This document shows positions 17,079 through 25,718 of a stretch of 64,000 nucleotides of DNA, piece after piece. The position numbers and the translations under genes are program-made. Under the pieces are notes generated by a model. The model had not been told where the DNA came from and made no database searches. It was given only the letters and a program-made list of their open reading frames with translations. Numbering within the stretch: position 1 is the first letter of the stretch; every line of letters begins with the position of its first letter. Origin of the DNA: Phototrophicus methaneseepsis (GTDB lineage: Bacteria > Chloroflexota > Anaerolineae > Aggregatilineales > Phototrophicaceae); NCBI RefSeq assembly GCF_015500095.1, contig NZ_CP062983.1, forward strand, positions 372,001-436,000. The letters run 5' to 3'.

Positions 17079-18029
17079 CTAATTACTCATTCCATCCGTA
17101 GCAATTTGCTCCCATGACTGTCCCTCATCCGGGGAATAAAATATATCGCGGTCAGAGGTCGCAAACGCCAATGCGTCATCCAGGGGATTAAGGGCTATGT
17201 AAAGAATCGCCTGATCTGCATCTATATCAGGGCTTACAGCTAGCGATGTGATCTGTCCATCGCTGAGCGCATAGGAAAAAAGGCTGTCAAATCCGAACAA
17301 CAAACGTTCTCCGTCAGGATCAAATGCTACTGATGTGACAATGTTCGCGTCGCTAATTCGTGTGAATGTCGCACCAAAATCATTCGACAAAAATACACCA
17401 CCGCGTGTCGCTAATGCAAGCACACTCGCCTCACTTGGATGTACGGCAATCTGCATAGGAGGCTCTATCAAACCCTCCGCTGCGCTCTGTTCCCATGTTT
17501 GACCGCTATCAAGGCTGTAGTGTAATCCAGCAGATAGCAGAGAGTTGGGGGCCGGATTTAGCACATAAATCGTTTCACCGTAATAAGCTGCACCCATAAC
17601 ATGAAAGTCGGTTTCGCCGGAGAAGTTAATCGTGGTGATATTTGCACCGTGATCCCGACTTTCCACCAATCCGATGGGATTCACAAGCCGCGACCCGGCT
17701 CCGGGATGTCCACTACTGAAAAAACCGTTTTCAGTGCCGGAATAACCCATATAATCGTTAACCGGCAAATCAGGCTTAGACCAATTCCCATTCTGGTAAC
17801 CCACAATACCTGTATGAGTAGCCACCCGTAATTGTCCCCCATCACCCGTAAAGCTCATGCCATGAATATCGGGGAAAGCTACTGCTACACTACTAGTCCT
17901 ATTGATAAGGAATACAAGACCTATCACCAGTGTAATTGCGACTATGCCTACCCCAATCCACATCATCTGTTGCTGTCGTTTTTGCTGTGCTTTCACCTCG
18001 CGGCGATTGCGTGTGTTCTTTTTTGCCAT
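17079..18029 (-). CDS. F510_1955-type exported beta-propeller protein, copy 2
   Basis: 316 residues from the ATG at 18029 (a TTG further upstream gives the longer frame). Basic N-terminus, membrane anchor (about 22-42), then a propeller with BNR-type turns (D-S-G-Q-T-W, D-E-G-Q-S-W). It is closely similar along its whole length to the protein at 5823-6761, including D-I-H-G-M-S-F and G-Y-S-G-T-E-N-G-F-F-S-S-G-H-P. It stands next to the multicopper oxidase but has its own upstream box, now separated from the gene by a small MITE-like insertion. Function unproven. Confidence 0.82.
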   Translation of the reverse strand: MAKKNTRNRREVKAQQKRQQQMMWIGVGIVAITLVIGLVFLINRTSSVAVAFPDIHGMSFTGDGGQLRVATHTGIVGYQNGNWSKPDLPVNDYMGYSGTENGFFSSGHPGAGSRLVNPIGLVESRDHGANITTINFSGETDFHVMGAAYYGETIYVLNPAPNSLLSAGLHYSLDSGQTWEQSAAEGLIEPPMQIAVHPSEASVLALATRGGVFLSNDFGATFTRISDANIVTSVAFDPDGERLLFGFDSLFSYALSDGQITSLAVSPDIDADQAILYIALNPLDDALAFATSDRDIFYSPDEGQSWEQIATDGMSN

Positions 18030-18072
18030 CGTGTTCTGCCTCAATTGATTGTGAATACAAACGAATTAAATT

Positions 18073-18231
18073 AGACTTTATCGGAAACAATTTTTCAAAC
18101 AATTCGAGAGTTTGAACAGGTATGATGTTAAAACTCATTAGAAGCCTGATAAGCGGTTTTTTACTATTTTTGATATGCACAAGGCTTTAAATTCGCCAAA
18201 TCGCTACAATTTCTTATTACCGATATAGTCT
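18073..18231. mobile_element. 159-bp MITE-like insertion in the propeller promoter
   Basis: Terminal inverted repeats AGACTTTATCGG and CCGATATAGTCT match at 11 of 12 positions. The flanks carry a 3-bp direct repeat ATT (18070-18072 and 18232-18234). The relic at 44257-44427 has the same flanking sequence joined without the insert and with a single ATT, so the empty site is visible inside this window. It has no coding capacity. Inside it, 18192-18206 (TTCGCCAAATCGCTA) resembles the copper box by chance or design. Confidence 0.8.
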
Positions 18232-18262
18232 ATTGAGTGTAATTCATCAGGCAGGCTTAACC

Positions 18263-18279
18263 ATGCGCTATTTGGCGGG
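18263..18279. promoter_or_regulatory. Copper-box palindrome displaced from the propeller gene
   Basis: ATGCGCTATTTGGCGGG. It is now about 240 bases upstream of the ATG but would be about 80 without the 159-bp insertion, the same distance as in the relic copy at 44411-44427. Confidence 0.65.
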
Positions 18280-18291
18280 TGAGCGATGTAC

Positions 18292-18808
18292 TCAGATCAC
18301 AACGAACACTTCCGAACGCGTGCCGTCCAGCTCGGGGATCGCGTGAAAGCCAGGCGCGTTGATGACTGTGAATTCGGGGACATGCCCCGCCAATTCTTCG
18401 GGTGCGGACTGGATAAACATGTTGCGTGCGAAAAGGCTGTGCCACGCGGTTTCGGTGATGATGCGAATAGGCAGGCGATACGCCGGGCCAGCCCCTGCAA
18501 AACAATCTTGCACAAACACCTCTTTGCCTTGCAGGTACGCCAGAAGCCTCAGATGAAGCGTTTCAAACTTGTACAGATCCATGGGCTGGTTGACTTTACC
18601 CCACCAGATTTTGCTTTCGTTGGATGGCTTGCGCACAATGAATTTATCATTCGGCGAGCGGACCTAGGTGTGCCAGCCGCCCCTCACGGCGGCGGATAGA
18701 CTCCTCGCACAGCAGCGGCGTGGAAAGATTCCAGTAGACCATATTGACATTCTGGATTCCATGATTTTCAAGACCATATGAACTGTGAACTGCACCTTGC
18801 ACTTGCAT
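18292..18808 (-). pseudogene. pckA: Truncated and frameshifted ATP-dependent PEP carboxykinase
   Basis: Reading from the ATG at 18808 (GGAG 8 bases upstream) the sequence gives a PckA N-terminus: Y-G-L-E-N-H-G-I, V-Y-W-N-L-S-T-P, E-E-S-I-R-R-R-E-G. After 'AHLGP' about 30 bases are missing and the frame shifts. The next frame continues with S-P-N-D-K-F-I-V, K-I-W-W-G-K-V, F-V-Q-D-C-F-A-G-A, I-T-E-T-A-W-H and F-A-R-N-M-F-I, then stops after R-S-E-V-F-V. The C-terminal two thirds, including the P-loop, are gone. It cannot be functional. Confidence 0.88.
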
Positions 18809-18867
18809 ATTAGATACTCCTCTTCAGGCTCATAGCTATGGCGCTTTAGCCTCAGTTTTAGCTAGAT

Positions 18868-19929
18868 TCAGTTCGTAATAACCCGATGCCGTCCAACGAA
18901 ATCCCGCACCAGTCCCATCGCTTGATCCGTCTTAGCGATAGACCTCATACCATCCTGCTCGATGCCTGTGAGGGCACGGATGGCATCAATCGTCTCAGGG
19001 ACAACGATGGCTTGGTTATAAACCTGATAGTTGTAGAACAACTCATTTCCCTTGACAGTTAGGCTGTCCTCCCACAGACCCACCTCCCACATATCTCCTC
19101 GTGGACGACCTAGGTCAGCCATCATTTCCAGGGTGCTATTCAACGCGACAACACCGTCTGCCGCTTGAAGAAAAGCGATACGCGGAACAACGCGGAAGGC
19201 CGCCAGCACTTCGTCCTTGGTGGCGAGGTGGGTGAGTTCTACACTCCAAGTGTGTAAGTGACTGGTTGTGTGAGCCGCTACGACGGCAATGGTGACAACA
19301 TCCAGGTCAGGGACAACAGTCTGGGCATCAGGGCCCTGGTGTGATGGAATGGTGGTCTCAGGCACAATTGTGTTCATAACCCCGCTGTGATCTGATTCCC
19401 AGGGATCTGTAGCGCGGCGTATCAACACCCCTCGCGCCTTTTTAAGTAACCCAGCTTGCTTTAGCGCCCCCAAAGTACGGACGATGCTAGTAGTATTGCA
19501 GGATACCACGCGAGTCGTATCACGACCTATAGCAGAGTTGTAATTAGCCTGTGCGACAAACGAGTGACCAGTGAGGCTATGTTTCTCGCCACCCTGAAAG
19601 ATAGATTTCACGCCAGCAGCGCGGTATTTTTCTAGGTTAGCCGATGCAACTTTCTTTGGTGTGGCATCAGCTACAATATCAACCTGCTTGAGCAAATCGT
19701 CGAGTGTACCGACCAGCGGGATGCCAGCCGTCCGCATGTTGTCAACCGCTTCGGGATTCGAAGCAAATACGGGATAACCTTTCTCGACCGCGATTTTGAT
19801 ACGCCAATCGCTGACGACATCAGCGATGCCCACTAATTCCATATCGTCTTGGGCAACAACCGCGTCGGCGATGCGCTTGCCGATCACACCATAACCATTG
19901 ACTATTACTCGAACCTTCTGATTAGACAT
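18868..19929 (-). CDS. Type II (archaeal-type) glyceraldehyde-3-phosphate dehydrogenase, copy 1
   Basis: 353 residues. NAD(P)-binding N-terminus N-G-Y-G-V-I-G-K-R (11-19), catalytic C144 in S-C-N-T-T-S, and the conserved D-P-W-E-S-D-H-S-G segment mark the archaeal-type phosphorylating GAPDH, unlike the usual bacterial GapA (no S-C-T-T-N). It oxidises glyceraldehyde-3-phosphate to 1,3-bisphosphoglycerate. A very similar copy lies at 56323-57378. The pckA remnant follows it. A degenerate copper-box-like sequence (CACCAAACGGCG near 20016-20030) lies about 95 bases upstream, of doubtful meaning. Confidence 0.92.
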   Translation of the reverse strand: MSNQKVRVIVNGYGVIGKRIADAVVAQDDMELVGIADVVSDWRIKIAVEKGYPVFASNPEAVDNMRTAGIPLVGTLDDLLKQVDIVADATPKKVASANLEKYRAAGVKSIFQGGEKHSLTGHSFVAQANYNSAIGRDTTRVVSCNTTSIVRTLGALKQAGLLKKARGVLIRRATDPWESDHSGVMNTIVPETTIPSHQGPDAQTVVPDLDVVTIAVVAAHTTSHLHTWSVELTHLATKDEVLAAFRVVPRIAFLQAADGVVALNSTLEMMADLGRPRGDMWEVGLWEDSLTVKGNELFYNYQVYNQAIVVPETIDAIRALTGIEQDGMRSIAKTDQAMGLVRDFVGRHRVITN

Positions 19930-20058
19930 GCTTACTTACCTCCCAATAGCTAAATTTGGTCGAAATTCAGACAACAATAATCACAACCTTACTCATTTCT
20001 AGCCACTTGTAAAAGCACCAAACGGCGTAGACTGCAATGCACATTTTGGCGGAGAAGG

Positions 20059-20247
20059 CTATTTTCTCCCAGACCGCCAGATGTTCCACATCAGACTCGC
20101 GCCCAACGCCAGCGCAAACAGAAAGCCCAGCCCAAAGATCTAGCCGGCATACTGCTCCCAGCTAGGGGGATAATAGATGGTCATGACCAATCCTAGAGCC
20201 ACAATGGTTGCCGCAAGTAGGATGGTAAGTGCCAGGCGGTTTGTCAT
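20059..20247 (-). pseudogene. Two-helix small membrane protein interrupted by TAG
   Basis: From the ATG at 20247 a 63-codon frame encodes M-T-N-R-L, a first hydrophobic helix, 'YYPPSWEQYAG', a second helix and a basic end. Codon 36 is TAG (20140-20142). A single base change from TGG or CAG would explain it. The frame resumes cleanly after the stop with hydrophobic sequence, so this looks like a recently killed gene rather than a chance frame. Confidence 0.55.
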
Positions 20248-20294
20248 TCTGTGGAGTTGGTGTGTGAACTCAACGCCGAGTCCTACAGGCGGCA

Positions 20295-20325
20295 AGAGGC
20301 AGTCACCCATTCTCTGACCGCCTCT
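20295..20325 (-). terminator. Hairpin behind the YHS-domain gene
   Basis: AGAGGCAGTCA and TGACCGCCTCT form an 11-bp stem (one G-T pair) with a 9-base loop, 19 bases after the YHS stop codon. It lacks a T-run, so it is either a weak terminator or a 3'-end stabiliser. Confidence 0.5.
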
Positions 20326-20343
20326 GCATGTTACAACATGGGA

Positions 20344-20520
20344 TTAGTGGTGTTCGCCGTGATGATGGTGATCTGGACTCACATACTTCTCTGGCTCTTT
20401 ATCGAAGGCTTTCTTGCAGTCGGGCGAACAGAAATAGTAGGTTTGCCCTTTGTACTCCGATTTGCCAGCGGCCTCTTTGGGATCGATCTCCATACCGCAG
20501 ACCGGGTCTTTCACGTTCAT
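20344..20520 (-). CDS. Small YHS-domain protein with His tail
   Basis: 58 residues from the ATG at 20520, which has GGAGGTG upstream. One YHS domain: [10 protein letters not shown] at the N-terminus, '[12 protein letters not shown]' in the middle, then a D-H-H-H-H-G-E-H-H tail. YHS domains bind soft metals through these three cysteines and are found on copper ATPases. This one is a free cytosolic metal binder, last gene of an operon with an AAA ATPase and an HMA protein. Confidence 0.88.
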   Translation of the reverse strand: MNVKDPVCGMEIDPKEAAGKSEYKGQTYYFCSPDCKKAFDKEPEKYVSPDHHHHGEHH

Positions 20521-20546
20521 CTTTCTCACCTCCATATAGATAAATT

Positions 20547-21599
20547 TCAGTACAGACTTTCCAGGACCTCAACAGAGCTTGGAAACTGGCTCAGCGCTTC
20601 TTGTAACCGCCTTCGCAGTGTCTGGCTATCGCGGATTATTGCGCTGATGCGCGGCAAAAGTATTTGCACAATCGCCAGGTCGAGCGCTGTGGCGAGGTTG
20701 TTGGGTGTGACCTGATCAAAAAGACCGACCCCATCCTTCGACCAGGCGTTGGCAACATAAACCAGGGTCTCGCCTTTAACTGAGCCTGGCAATCGAATCT
20801 CCTGCTCATTCAATAGTCTTTCCGCTAAGAGCAGCGGGTGCAGAGCGGGTTGTTCATTTCCCAGGATATGGTGGAGTTTCAGGCGGGCCACTGCCTCATC
20901 GCGGATCAGCGAACGCAGAAACCCCGTTTCACCGAGGGTGATAGATTCCCACTTTCGTTGTGTAGTCGGTTTCATTTCGCCCTCCGACCATTGAATCATG
21001 GTGGTCTTCGAAAGCAGGTTCTCGTCGTCAGACCAGTCAAATCGGGTCGTGTCCATGGTCCCAATCAAGAATAGATTGGGCGGGTAAGGTATTGGCTCAG
21101 TCAGACGAGCACGGGGTAAGCGCATGATCTGCCCATGCTGGAGTTGGAAGGCTAGATCAGAGAAAAAGCTAATCACTTCAGCCGGACTTATGCGGGTCAA
21201 GCAGGCCACGAAGACACTGTTCGTATTTTCGGGCTGCCATGCTTCTTCGATAACGGCAAGCAGTTTAACGGTATTGAAGCGGGTTTGAGTCTCGATGAAG
21301 AAAGCTATGTCACGGGTTTTCTCAGCCCACCACGCATGACCGTTCATCATCTGGGATCGAATGGGATCGCCGTCCGTTAAATACTGAGCCAAACACCGAA
21401 CTACCTCACTCTTGCCGCTGTGTGCTGCTCCGGTCAGAATTGCCATCGGCTTGGATTTAAGCGATACGTACAAATTGACGATGGAGATAGGATCGACTGG
21501 ACTCGCCATCTGAATGAAGCGGGTGATCGCGTCGCACTCGGTAACAAGCTCTTCAGTGGTGTGGGTTTGTGTGATTGGACTGGTTGTCAAAACACTCAT
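20547..21599 (-). CDS. AAA+ ATPase in a copper-type operon
   Basis: 350 residues. Walker A G-A-A-H-S-G-K-S (57-64). A Walker B-like segment '[11 protein letters not shown]' and a sensor-1-like '[10 protein letters not shown]' resemble McrB/MoxR-type AAA+ domains. The C-terminal part (about 245-350) is helical and without motif. No nuclease or VWA partner is adjacent. It lies between an HMA-domain gene (33 bases upstream) and a YHS gene (26 bases downstream), which is unusual. It might remodel or load metal proteins. Family-level call only. Confidence 0.75.
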   Translation of the reverse strand: MSVLTTSPITQTHTTEELVTECDAITRFIQMASPVDPISIVNLYVSLKSKPMAILTGAAHSGKSEVVRCLAQYLTDGDPIRSQMMNGHAWWAEKTRDIAFFIETQTRFNTVKLLAVIEEAWQPENTNSVFVACLTRISPAEVISFFSDLAFQLQHGQIMRLPRARLTEPIPYPPNLFLIGTMDTTRFDWSDDENLLSKTTMIQWSEGEMKPTTQRKWESITLGETGFLRSLIRDEAVARLKLHHILGNEQPALHPLLLAERLLNEQEIRLPGSVKGETLVYVANAWSKDGVGLFDQVTPNNLATALDLAIVQILLPRISAIIRDSQTLRRRLQEALSQFPSSVEVLESLY

Positions 21600-21632
21600 T
21601 GTAAATGATCTCCATCGATTTGAGCAGCAGTG

Positions 21633-21932
21633 TCACTCAATGAGTAGGACAGCGCTGTATGCATGTCGTCCATCGTTCCCTGCTTCCGCAACTGCGCCGA
21701 CCAGCGCCGGAATCGCAACCATGTGAGGGTTGAACTCCACTTCGGCTGTCCCCGTGGTATGATCCACGTAGGCATTAATCACACCTTTGAGCGCAACCAG
21801 ACTGTTGTGGACACGCATGGCACAATTGGGACATCCCATTCCCCACACGGTGAGCGATGTCTTCTTCACCATTTCCTGCTCTTCACCGGTGGCGATTTTT
21901 TCAATTGGATCCACGTGGCAGTTGTCATTCAT
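21633..21932 (-). CDS. HMA-domain metal-binding protein
   Basis: 99 residues from the ATG at 21932, with AGGAG 9 bases upstream. A 22-residue N-terminal extension contains C5-H6. Then follows one heavy-metal-associated domain with G-M-G-C34-P-N-C37. This is a CopZ-like fold with CPNC instead of the usual CxxC filler residues. Likely a cytosolic Cu(I) carrier. The start overlaps the end of the DUF2933 gene by 8 bases, so they are coupled. Confidence 0.85.
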   Translation of the reverse strand: MNDNCHVDPIEKIATGEEQEMVKKTSLTVWGMGCPNCAMRVHNSLVALKGVINAYVDHTTGTAEVEFNPHMVAIPALVGAVAEAGNDGRHAYSAVLLIE

Positions 21933-22263
21933 TTCTTGATGCTCCTTTTCGCAGGTGCGCCTTGTAGCAACTGCGTCTATGGTTTGTTTGATCGGCTTTG
22001 ACAGGTTGGGTAGCATAAACCCGATCACTTGCATCTGACGAGGGATTACTCTGTTGCCCGTAGCTGCTACCATGATTGCCATGACTGCCAGGCAAGAGGT
22101 GACTGCCGAACATGAGCGCAATGAAACTCAAGAACACGACGGTGCTGGCTGGCACGTTGAAAAAGATAATCGCCAGCAGTGCCACGAGCAGACCAACACT
22201 CACAATCCAGACAACAGATGGGATATGCCAAGGGCGATTTATATCAGCATGATTATGTTCCAT
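21925..22263 (-). CDS. DUF2933 small membrane protein
   Basis: 112 residues from the ATG at 22263 (AGGAG 7 bases upstream). M-E-H-N-H start, two hydrophobic helices (about 15-35 and 38-55) with the family ending 'MFGSHLLPGSHGNHG', then a longer polar tail than usual. DUF2933 proteins are frequent in copper islands, and the His/Gly loop may bind metal. It is the first gene of the DUF2933-HMA-AAA-YHS operon. Two copper boxes lie at 22331-22370. Confidence 0.8.
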   Translation of the reverse strand: MEHNHADINRPWHIPSVVWIVSVGLLVALLAIIFFNVPASTVVFLSFIALMFGSHLLPGSHGNHGSSYGQQSNPSSDASDRVYATQPVKADQTNHRRSCYKAHLRKGASRNE

Positions 22264-22330
22264 GATGGTTTCTCCTATGAAATTTGATGTTTCTAAGATA
22301 ATTGTATGCGGCTTCGGCTGAAAACCACCA

Positions 22331-22370
22331 GCGCTATTTGGCTTATACTGGAGTGCGCTGTTTAGCGGGG
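22331..22370. promoter_or_regulatory. Pair of copper-box motifs before the DUF2933-HMA-AAA-YHS operon
   Basis: GCGCTATTTGGCTTA at 22331-22345 and TGCGCTGTTTAGCGGGG at 22354-22370, centred about 75 and 99 bases upstream of the first ATG. The 24-base spacing places them on nearly the same helix face. Confidence 0.6.
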
Positions 22371-22675
22371 ATTGAGCCAACTCGGTTTGAAAGCACCCTG
22401 CAATAACCAGTCATTGCCTCCTAGTGCGAGAACGAGCCGGCTGCTCTCAGCATCTCATAGGGTACCGGCTAAGCAAATCCACTTGATGGACTTGATGCGT
22501 GTAATCGACTAGGCCAAATTAAGGGGCTTTACCGATCATGTTCTTGAGGATAGCTGCCATCCAAGCCAAATTCTTAGGCCAGAGTTTCAACCCTTTCTGT
22601 TAGAATTGAGGCTGCTCTAAATGTGTGGGCTGTTCACTGGCTGGTGATGAAAACTCAAGCCGTAGTTGCTTAATC
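22371..22675. other. Intergenic stretch without recognisable gene
   Basis: About 300 bases between the copper boxes and the IS701-type element. I see no coding frame of note, no hairpin and no motif. It is probably the remains of sequence displaced by the insertion. Confidence 0.4.
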
Positions 22676-24127
22676 TCTCTAAGCTCGACTTTGTACACTC
22701 AAGCAGCATAGGCGAGTGTCTCAATGAGCAAAGCAGCAAAGTCACGTGGGACTTTTATCATGTCGGGTTCAGACCCCGATGTTAGAAAAGTCGGTAGACA
22801 TGCCCAAAGCTGAAAACGAACGAGAGCGAGTGCATCACTAAAGGTTGGTAAAGTTTTGGAATACCAGGCAGACTGTCGTGGAAGGATGGCATGTCCAGCA
22901 AGTTGCAAAGCATGTGCCACAAGTGTAATCCACGAGAAGAGACCCAACAAGGCAGGTGTCGTTCGGTCAATTGCCTTGTCCGACCATTGCCTTTGGGTTT
23001 CAAGTCCCAGATGCCGCCGCGTTTCTTCAAAGGTCACTTCCATCTGCCAACGGGTCACGAACCATTCAACAATTTGCTCAGGTGAAACAAGAGGGTCTGT
23101 ACTCAACAGGCAACCGGGTTCGTATTGATCTTGTGGGTCACGTAGCAAGTCCCAACGAATTGGCACGGCGGGTTTACCATAATGAAACCAAACTGCGCTA
23201 TCACTTGCGATTTCCATTGTACGTTTCTGTCCGTCATACCAACATAAGTCAACGCTTGTCCAGGTTGTAGTGTCAGCATCAAGATAGTGCTTGGGCAACC
23301 GCTTGCCTTTTTTACGAGGTCTACCTTTGCCAGCATAGGGTGGTGCCGGGTCATACAAAGCGGCATCCAAACGTAGCCTCGTCACGAAAGTAACGGGATT
23401 AGTCAATTTCTGACATGCAGACAATAAATCCAATGCAGCATAGGTGCTATCCCCAACAAAGACAAGTGGATGGTCTGGTAGCCAACGTCTGATTTGCATA
23501 ATTAACTGTTTACCACGCTCAATGAGGCTCTTTGCTTGCCGACCCTTCGCTTGATAATAGCGTTCCGAAGGAGCTAAGGCACTGAGAACAGGCAATCCCC
23601 AAATCCGCTCTGCCCACGGTATATGCACCATGAGCATGACACTCATCCAACGTAAACCACTTGTTTTTACAAAATGGCTTTTGCTGGAACGTACTGGATC
23701 CCGATAAATGCCTCGCGCACTAATCTTAGCCCCTCGGCGACGTTCAATCGTTTCATCAATCCCAAACACCAATGGGGTAGCCTCCCGATACCATGTTTTA
23801 ATCTGCAAGGTTTGGGCAACTGCTAAAGATGACCAGACCGCCCGATTCAGAACATGATGATATTTGGCATAATTCGCATCAGCTTTCAAGCCCATGACCC
23901 GTAATGCAGCACTCACAGTCCGTTTTCCAGGTGTTAAAATCGTGCCAACAACCAATTCTTTCGCTTTCTCCCACGTCGTTTCACCGTGAAACACTGGCGC
24001 AAATGGGTTAAAAAGTTCTATTATCTTGCCGGGCAGATTAAGCATCTTTTGACCTTTCGTCGCTGTTAGGTCTGTTTATTCTGCCTCATCTTTTCTTGTC
24101 ACGCATGTACAAAGTCGAGCTTAGAGA
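22676..24127 (-). mobile_element. IS701-type insertion sequence
   Basis: 1452 bp bounded by perfect 22-bp inverted repeats (left 22676-22697 beginning TCTCTAAGCTCGAC, right 24106-24127). It contains one transposase gene. I could not find a clear target duplication at the ends, so the flanks may have been rearranged since insertion. Confidence 0.9.
22699..24045 (-). CDS. IS701-family DDE transposase
   Basis: 448 residues, apparently intact. It has the DDE-superfamily pattern: D in 'VFGIDETIERR', D in 'PLVFVGDSTYAA' and E in 'WFVTRWQMEVTFEETRRHLG', with the family-typical 'LETQRQWSDKAI'. It begins about 60 bases inside the right inverted repeat. The protein should be able to move this element. 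Confidence 0.9.
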   Translation of the reverse strand: MLNLPGKIIELFNPFAPVFHGETTWEKAKELVVGTILTPGKRTVSAALRVMGLKADANYAKYHHVLNRAVWSSLAVAQTLQIKTWYREATPLVFGIDETIERRRGAKISARGIYRDPVRSSKSHFVKTSGLRWMSVMLMVHIPWAERIWGLPVLSALAPSERYYQAKGRQAKSLIERGKQLIMQIRRWLPDHPLVFVGDSTYAALDLLSACQKLTNPVTFVTRLRLDAALYDPAPPYAGKGRPRKKGKRLPKHYLDADTTTWTSVDLCWYDGQKRTMEIASDSAVWFHYGKPAVPIRWDLLRDPQDQYEPGCLLSTDPLVSPEQIVEWFVTRWQMEVTFEETRRHLGLETQRQWSDKAIDRTTPALLGLFSWITLVAHALQLAGHAILPRQSAWYSKTLPTFSDALALVRFQLWACLPTFLTSGSEPDMIKVPRDFAALLIETLAYAA

Positions 24128-24240
24128 CCATGCGGAAAGTGAGACATTAATATCGAAATTGGAGATTATAATGCAAACATTCGCCTCAAATAGGATTGAT
24201 TTTCATTATTACCAAACGGTATTACCATACAGTCTCTTAG

Positions 24241-24407
24241 AAGCCATTTGATAATTGGATTTGTAATATTGAAATTGTCTCAGATAGCCTTTTTGACATA
24301 GATTTAGTGTAATTTGAGAGCTTGGATTCGCCCATTTATACGCTAATTGGTCGGTTTTTTTGAGAAAATGATGTCAAAAATCCATGTTTTCTGAATATTC
24401 AAATGGC
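24241..24407. mobile_element. 167-bp MITE-like element
   Basis: Ends AAGCCATTTGATAATT and AATATTCAAATGGC form an imperfect inverted repeat, nearly the same as the ends of the element inside the IS4-type transposase at 27575-27720. The outer flanks CTCTTAG and CTCTAAA resemble a mutated 7-bp target duplication. It is non-coding and AT-rich. Its right end supplies the last codons of the neighbouring pseudogene, suggesting that it truncated that gene. Confidence 0.55.
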
Positions 24408-25471
24408 CTCTAAAATGTCGAGCGGCTGAAACAATTGTTCAATACGGAAAATGCCTGCTGGAAACGAAGACCGATATAAACGCTCAGCAACGTGGGCTGT
24501 GACCAAGCCTGTAACCCGCCCTTCTCCACGCCCAGTTATCAGGCATTCATATCCCAAAGTTTTACCGTCACCAGTTGTGCTTGCCTCGACTTTTATGCAA
24601 AAATCATCCGAACCGGGATGGAGCAGTCTCAATGCTCTTATGCCTATATCTTGGGCGAGTTTCAGGCGAAGCACGTTGGACAATCCAACTTTCCTCATCA
24701 TTGCGATGATCCGTGTAAAGAAGGGAGAGTCAAAACAGAACCACGTTGAGGCAGACTCGATCCCAAGTGTTTTCATAATGACGTGTTGATCGGCGAAGTT
24801 GAAACGGTAAGCGAGACGCATGCGATATGGCTCTGGAAATTCGACTGCTTTCGCTTCCGCGAAACTTCTCACCGTCTTCCGTCCATCATCCTCTTTGATC
24901 AGAAACTGCGCGTTCAAATTCTCAAGTGTCCAACGAATAGCCGCTTTGCCGTGCGCTTCCCCTAACCCTAGCACGATGTAAATATCGACGCGCTGCACCT
25001 CATTCAATACCGATTTACAGTAACTCGCTAACAGATTGGTCAACCCAGGAGCCAGTCCCACGCTCAATACGACGGTTGATCCGTGCTCTTTAGCTTTTGC
25101 CTCGAGCATCTCAACCTGAGAAAGGAGTTCGTAGCTGGCCGTGATGTCAATGTAGTGAATGCCTTGTTGGATGCATTTCTCAACAAAACGAGTGTCCGAC
25201 TGATCAAGGCACATGATAACAACAGCCACCTGGTCGAGCAGCTCATCATATTCATAAGCGTGGGAAATATCGAAAGCCATCGGCAGAACTTTCCCTTGAG
25301 TCTCGACAGATAATTGTCCTGCCTTTTCATAGCTCCTCCCGGCAACGATCACTTGCCCCGGAAAGAGGTCTCCGAGGGTCACAGAAATTGTCGCCCAACA
25401 CTCCCGTACCCACCGATGACGAGAATCTTGCCTTTTGTGGTTGCCTCACGAGGATTGTCGGTGGCCGCCAT
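24399..25471 (-). pseudogene. Frameshifted saccharopine-dehydrogenase-like oxidoreductase
   Basis: The main frame (24399 to about 25382) encodes a saccharopine-dehydrogenase-type protein: 'VIVAGRSYEKA', 'YIDITASYE', 'SVGLAPGLTNLLA' and so on. The Rossmann N-terminus lies in another frame from the ATG at 25471: G-K-I-L-V-I-G-G-Y-G-S-V-G-R, then a stop. One frameshift near 25385 separates them. The C-terminus runs into the MITE-like repeat and ends in I-L-E-A-I. Both lesions suggest a dead gene. A sequencing error could explain the frameshift but not the 3' end. Confidence 0.75.
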
Positions 25472-25718
25472 CAAATTCAATCCCTTCACTGCCGTTTTCG
25501 CTCCTTGAGTAGGAAAACATCACGTTACACACCTGAGACAGGTCCATTTTCTCGCTAGAAAAAGTCCTAAAGTGCTTAATTCGAATGTCCATCTTGCCCT
25601 CTCCTATCTATGACTCACACTGTACGACAGGCACGAAAGCGTGTGAAGCGCCAATTAGCGGCTTCCGAACGAGCAGATCAGCGCAACGGAGCGAACGCAG
25701 GCAAAATCGTTGCGATAC
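25472..25718. other. Intergenic stretch between two pseudogenes
   Basis: About 250 bases with no supported gene. Short plus-strand frames here have no recognisable similarity and run antisense to the adjoining broken gene. Confidence 0.4.

Noticed and set aside
18286-18699. 137-codon plus-strand frame over the pckA remnant
   Set aside because: It is the mirror image of the decayed PEP carboxykinase; the minus strand gives clear family motifs and this frame gives none.
20251-20715. 154-codon plus-strand frame over the YHS and AAA genes
   Set aside because: Antisense to two well-supported genes with ribosome sites and family motifs.
22676-24127. Target-site duplication of the IS701-type element
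   Set aside because: Sequences directly outside both perfect inverted repeats do not match in any 4-8 base register.
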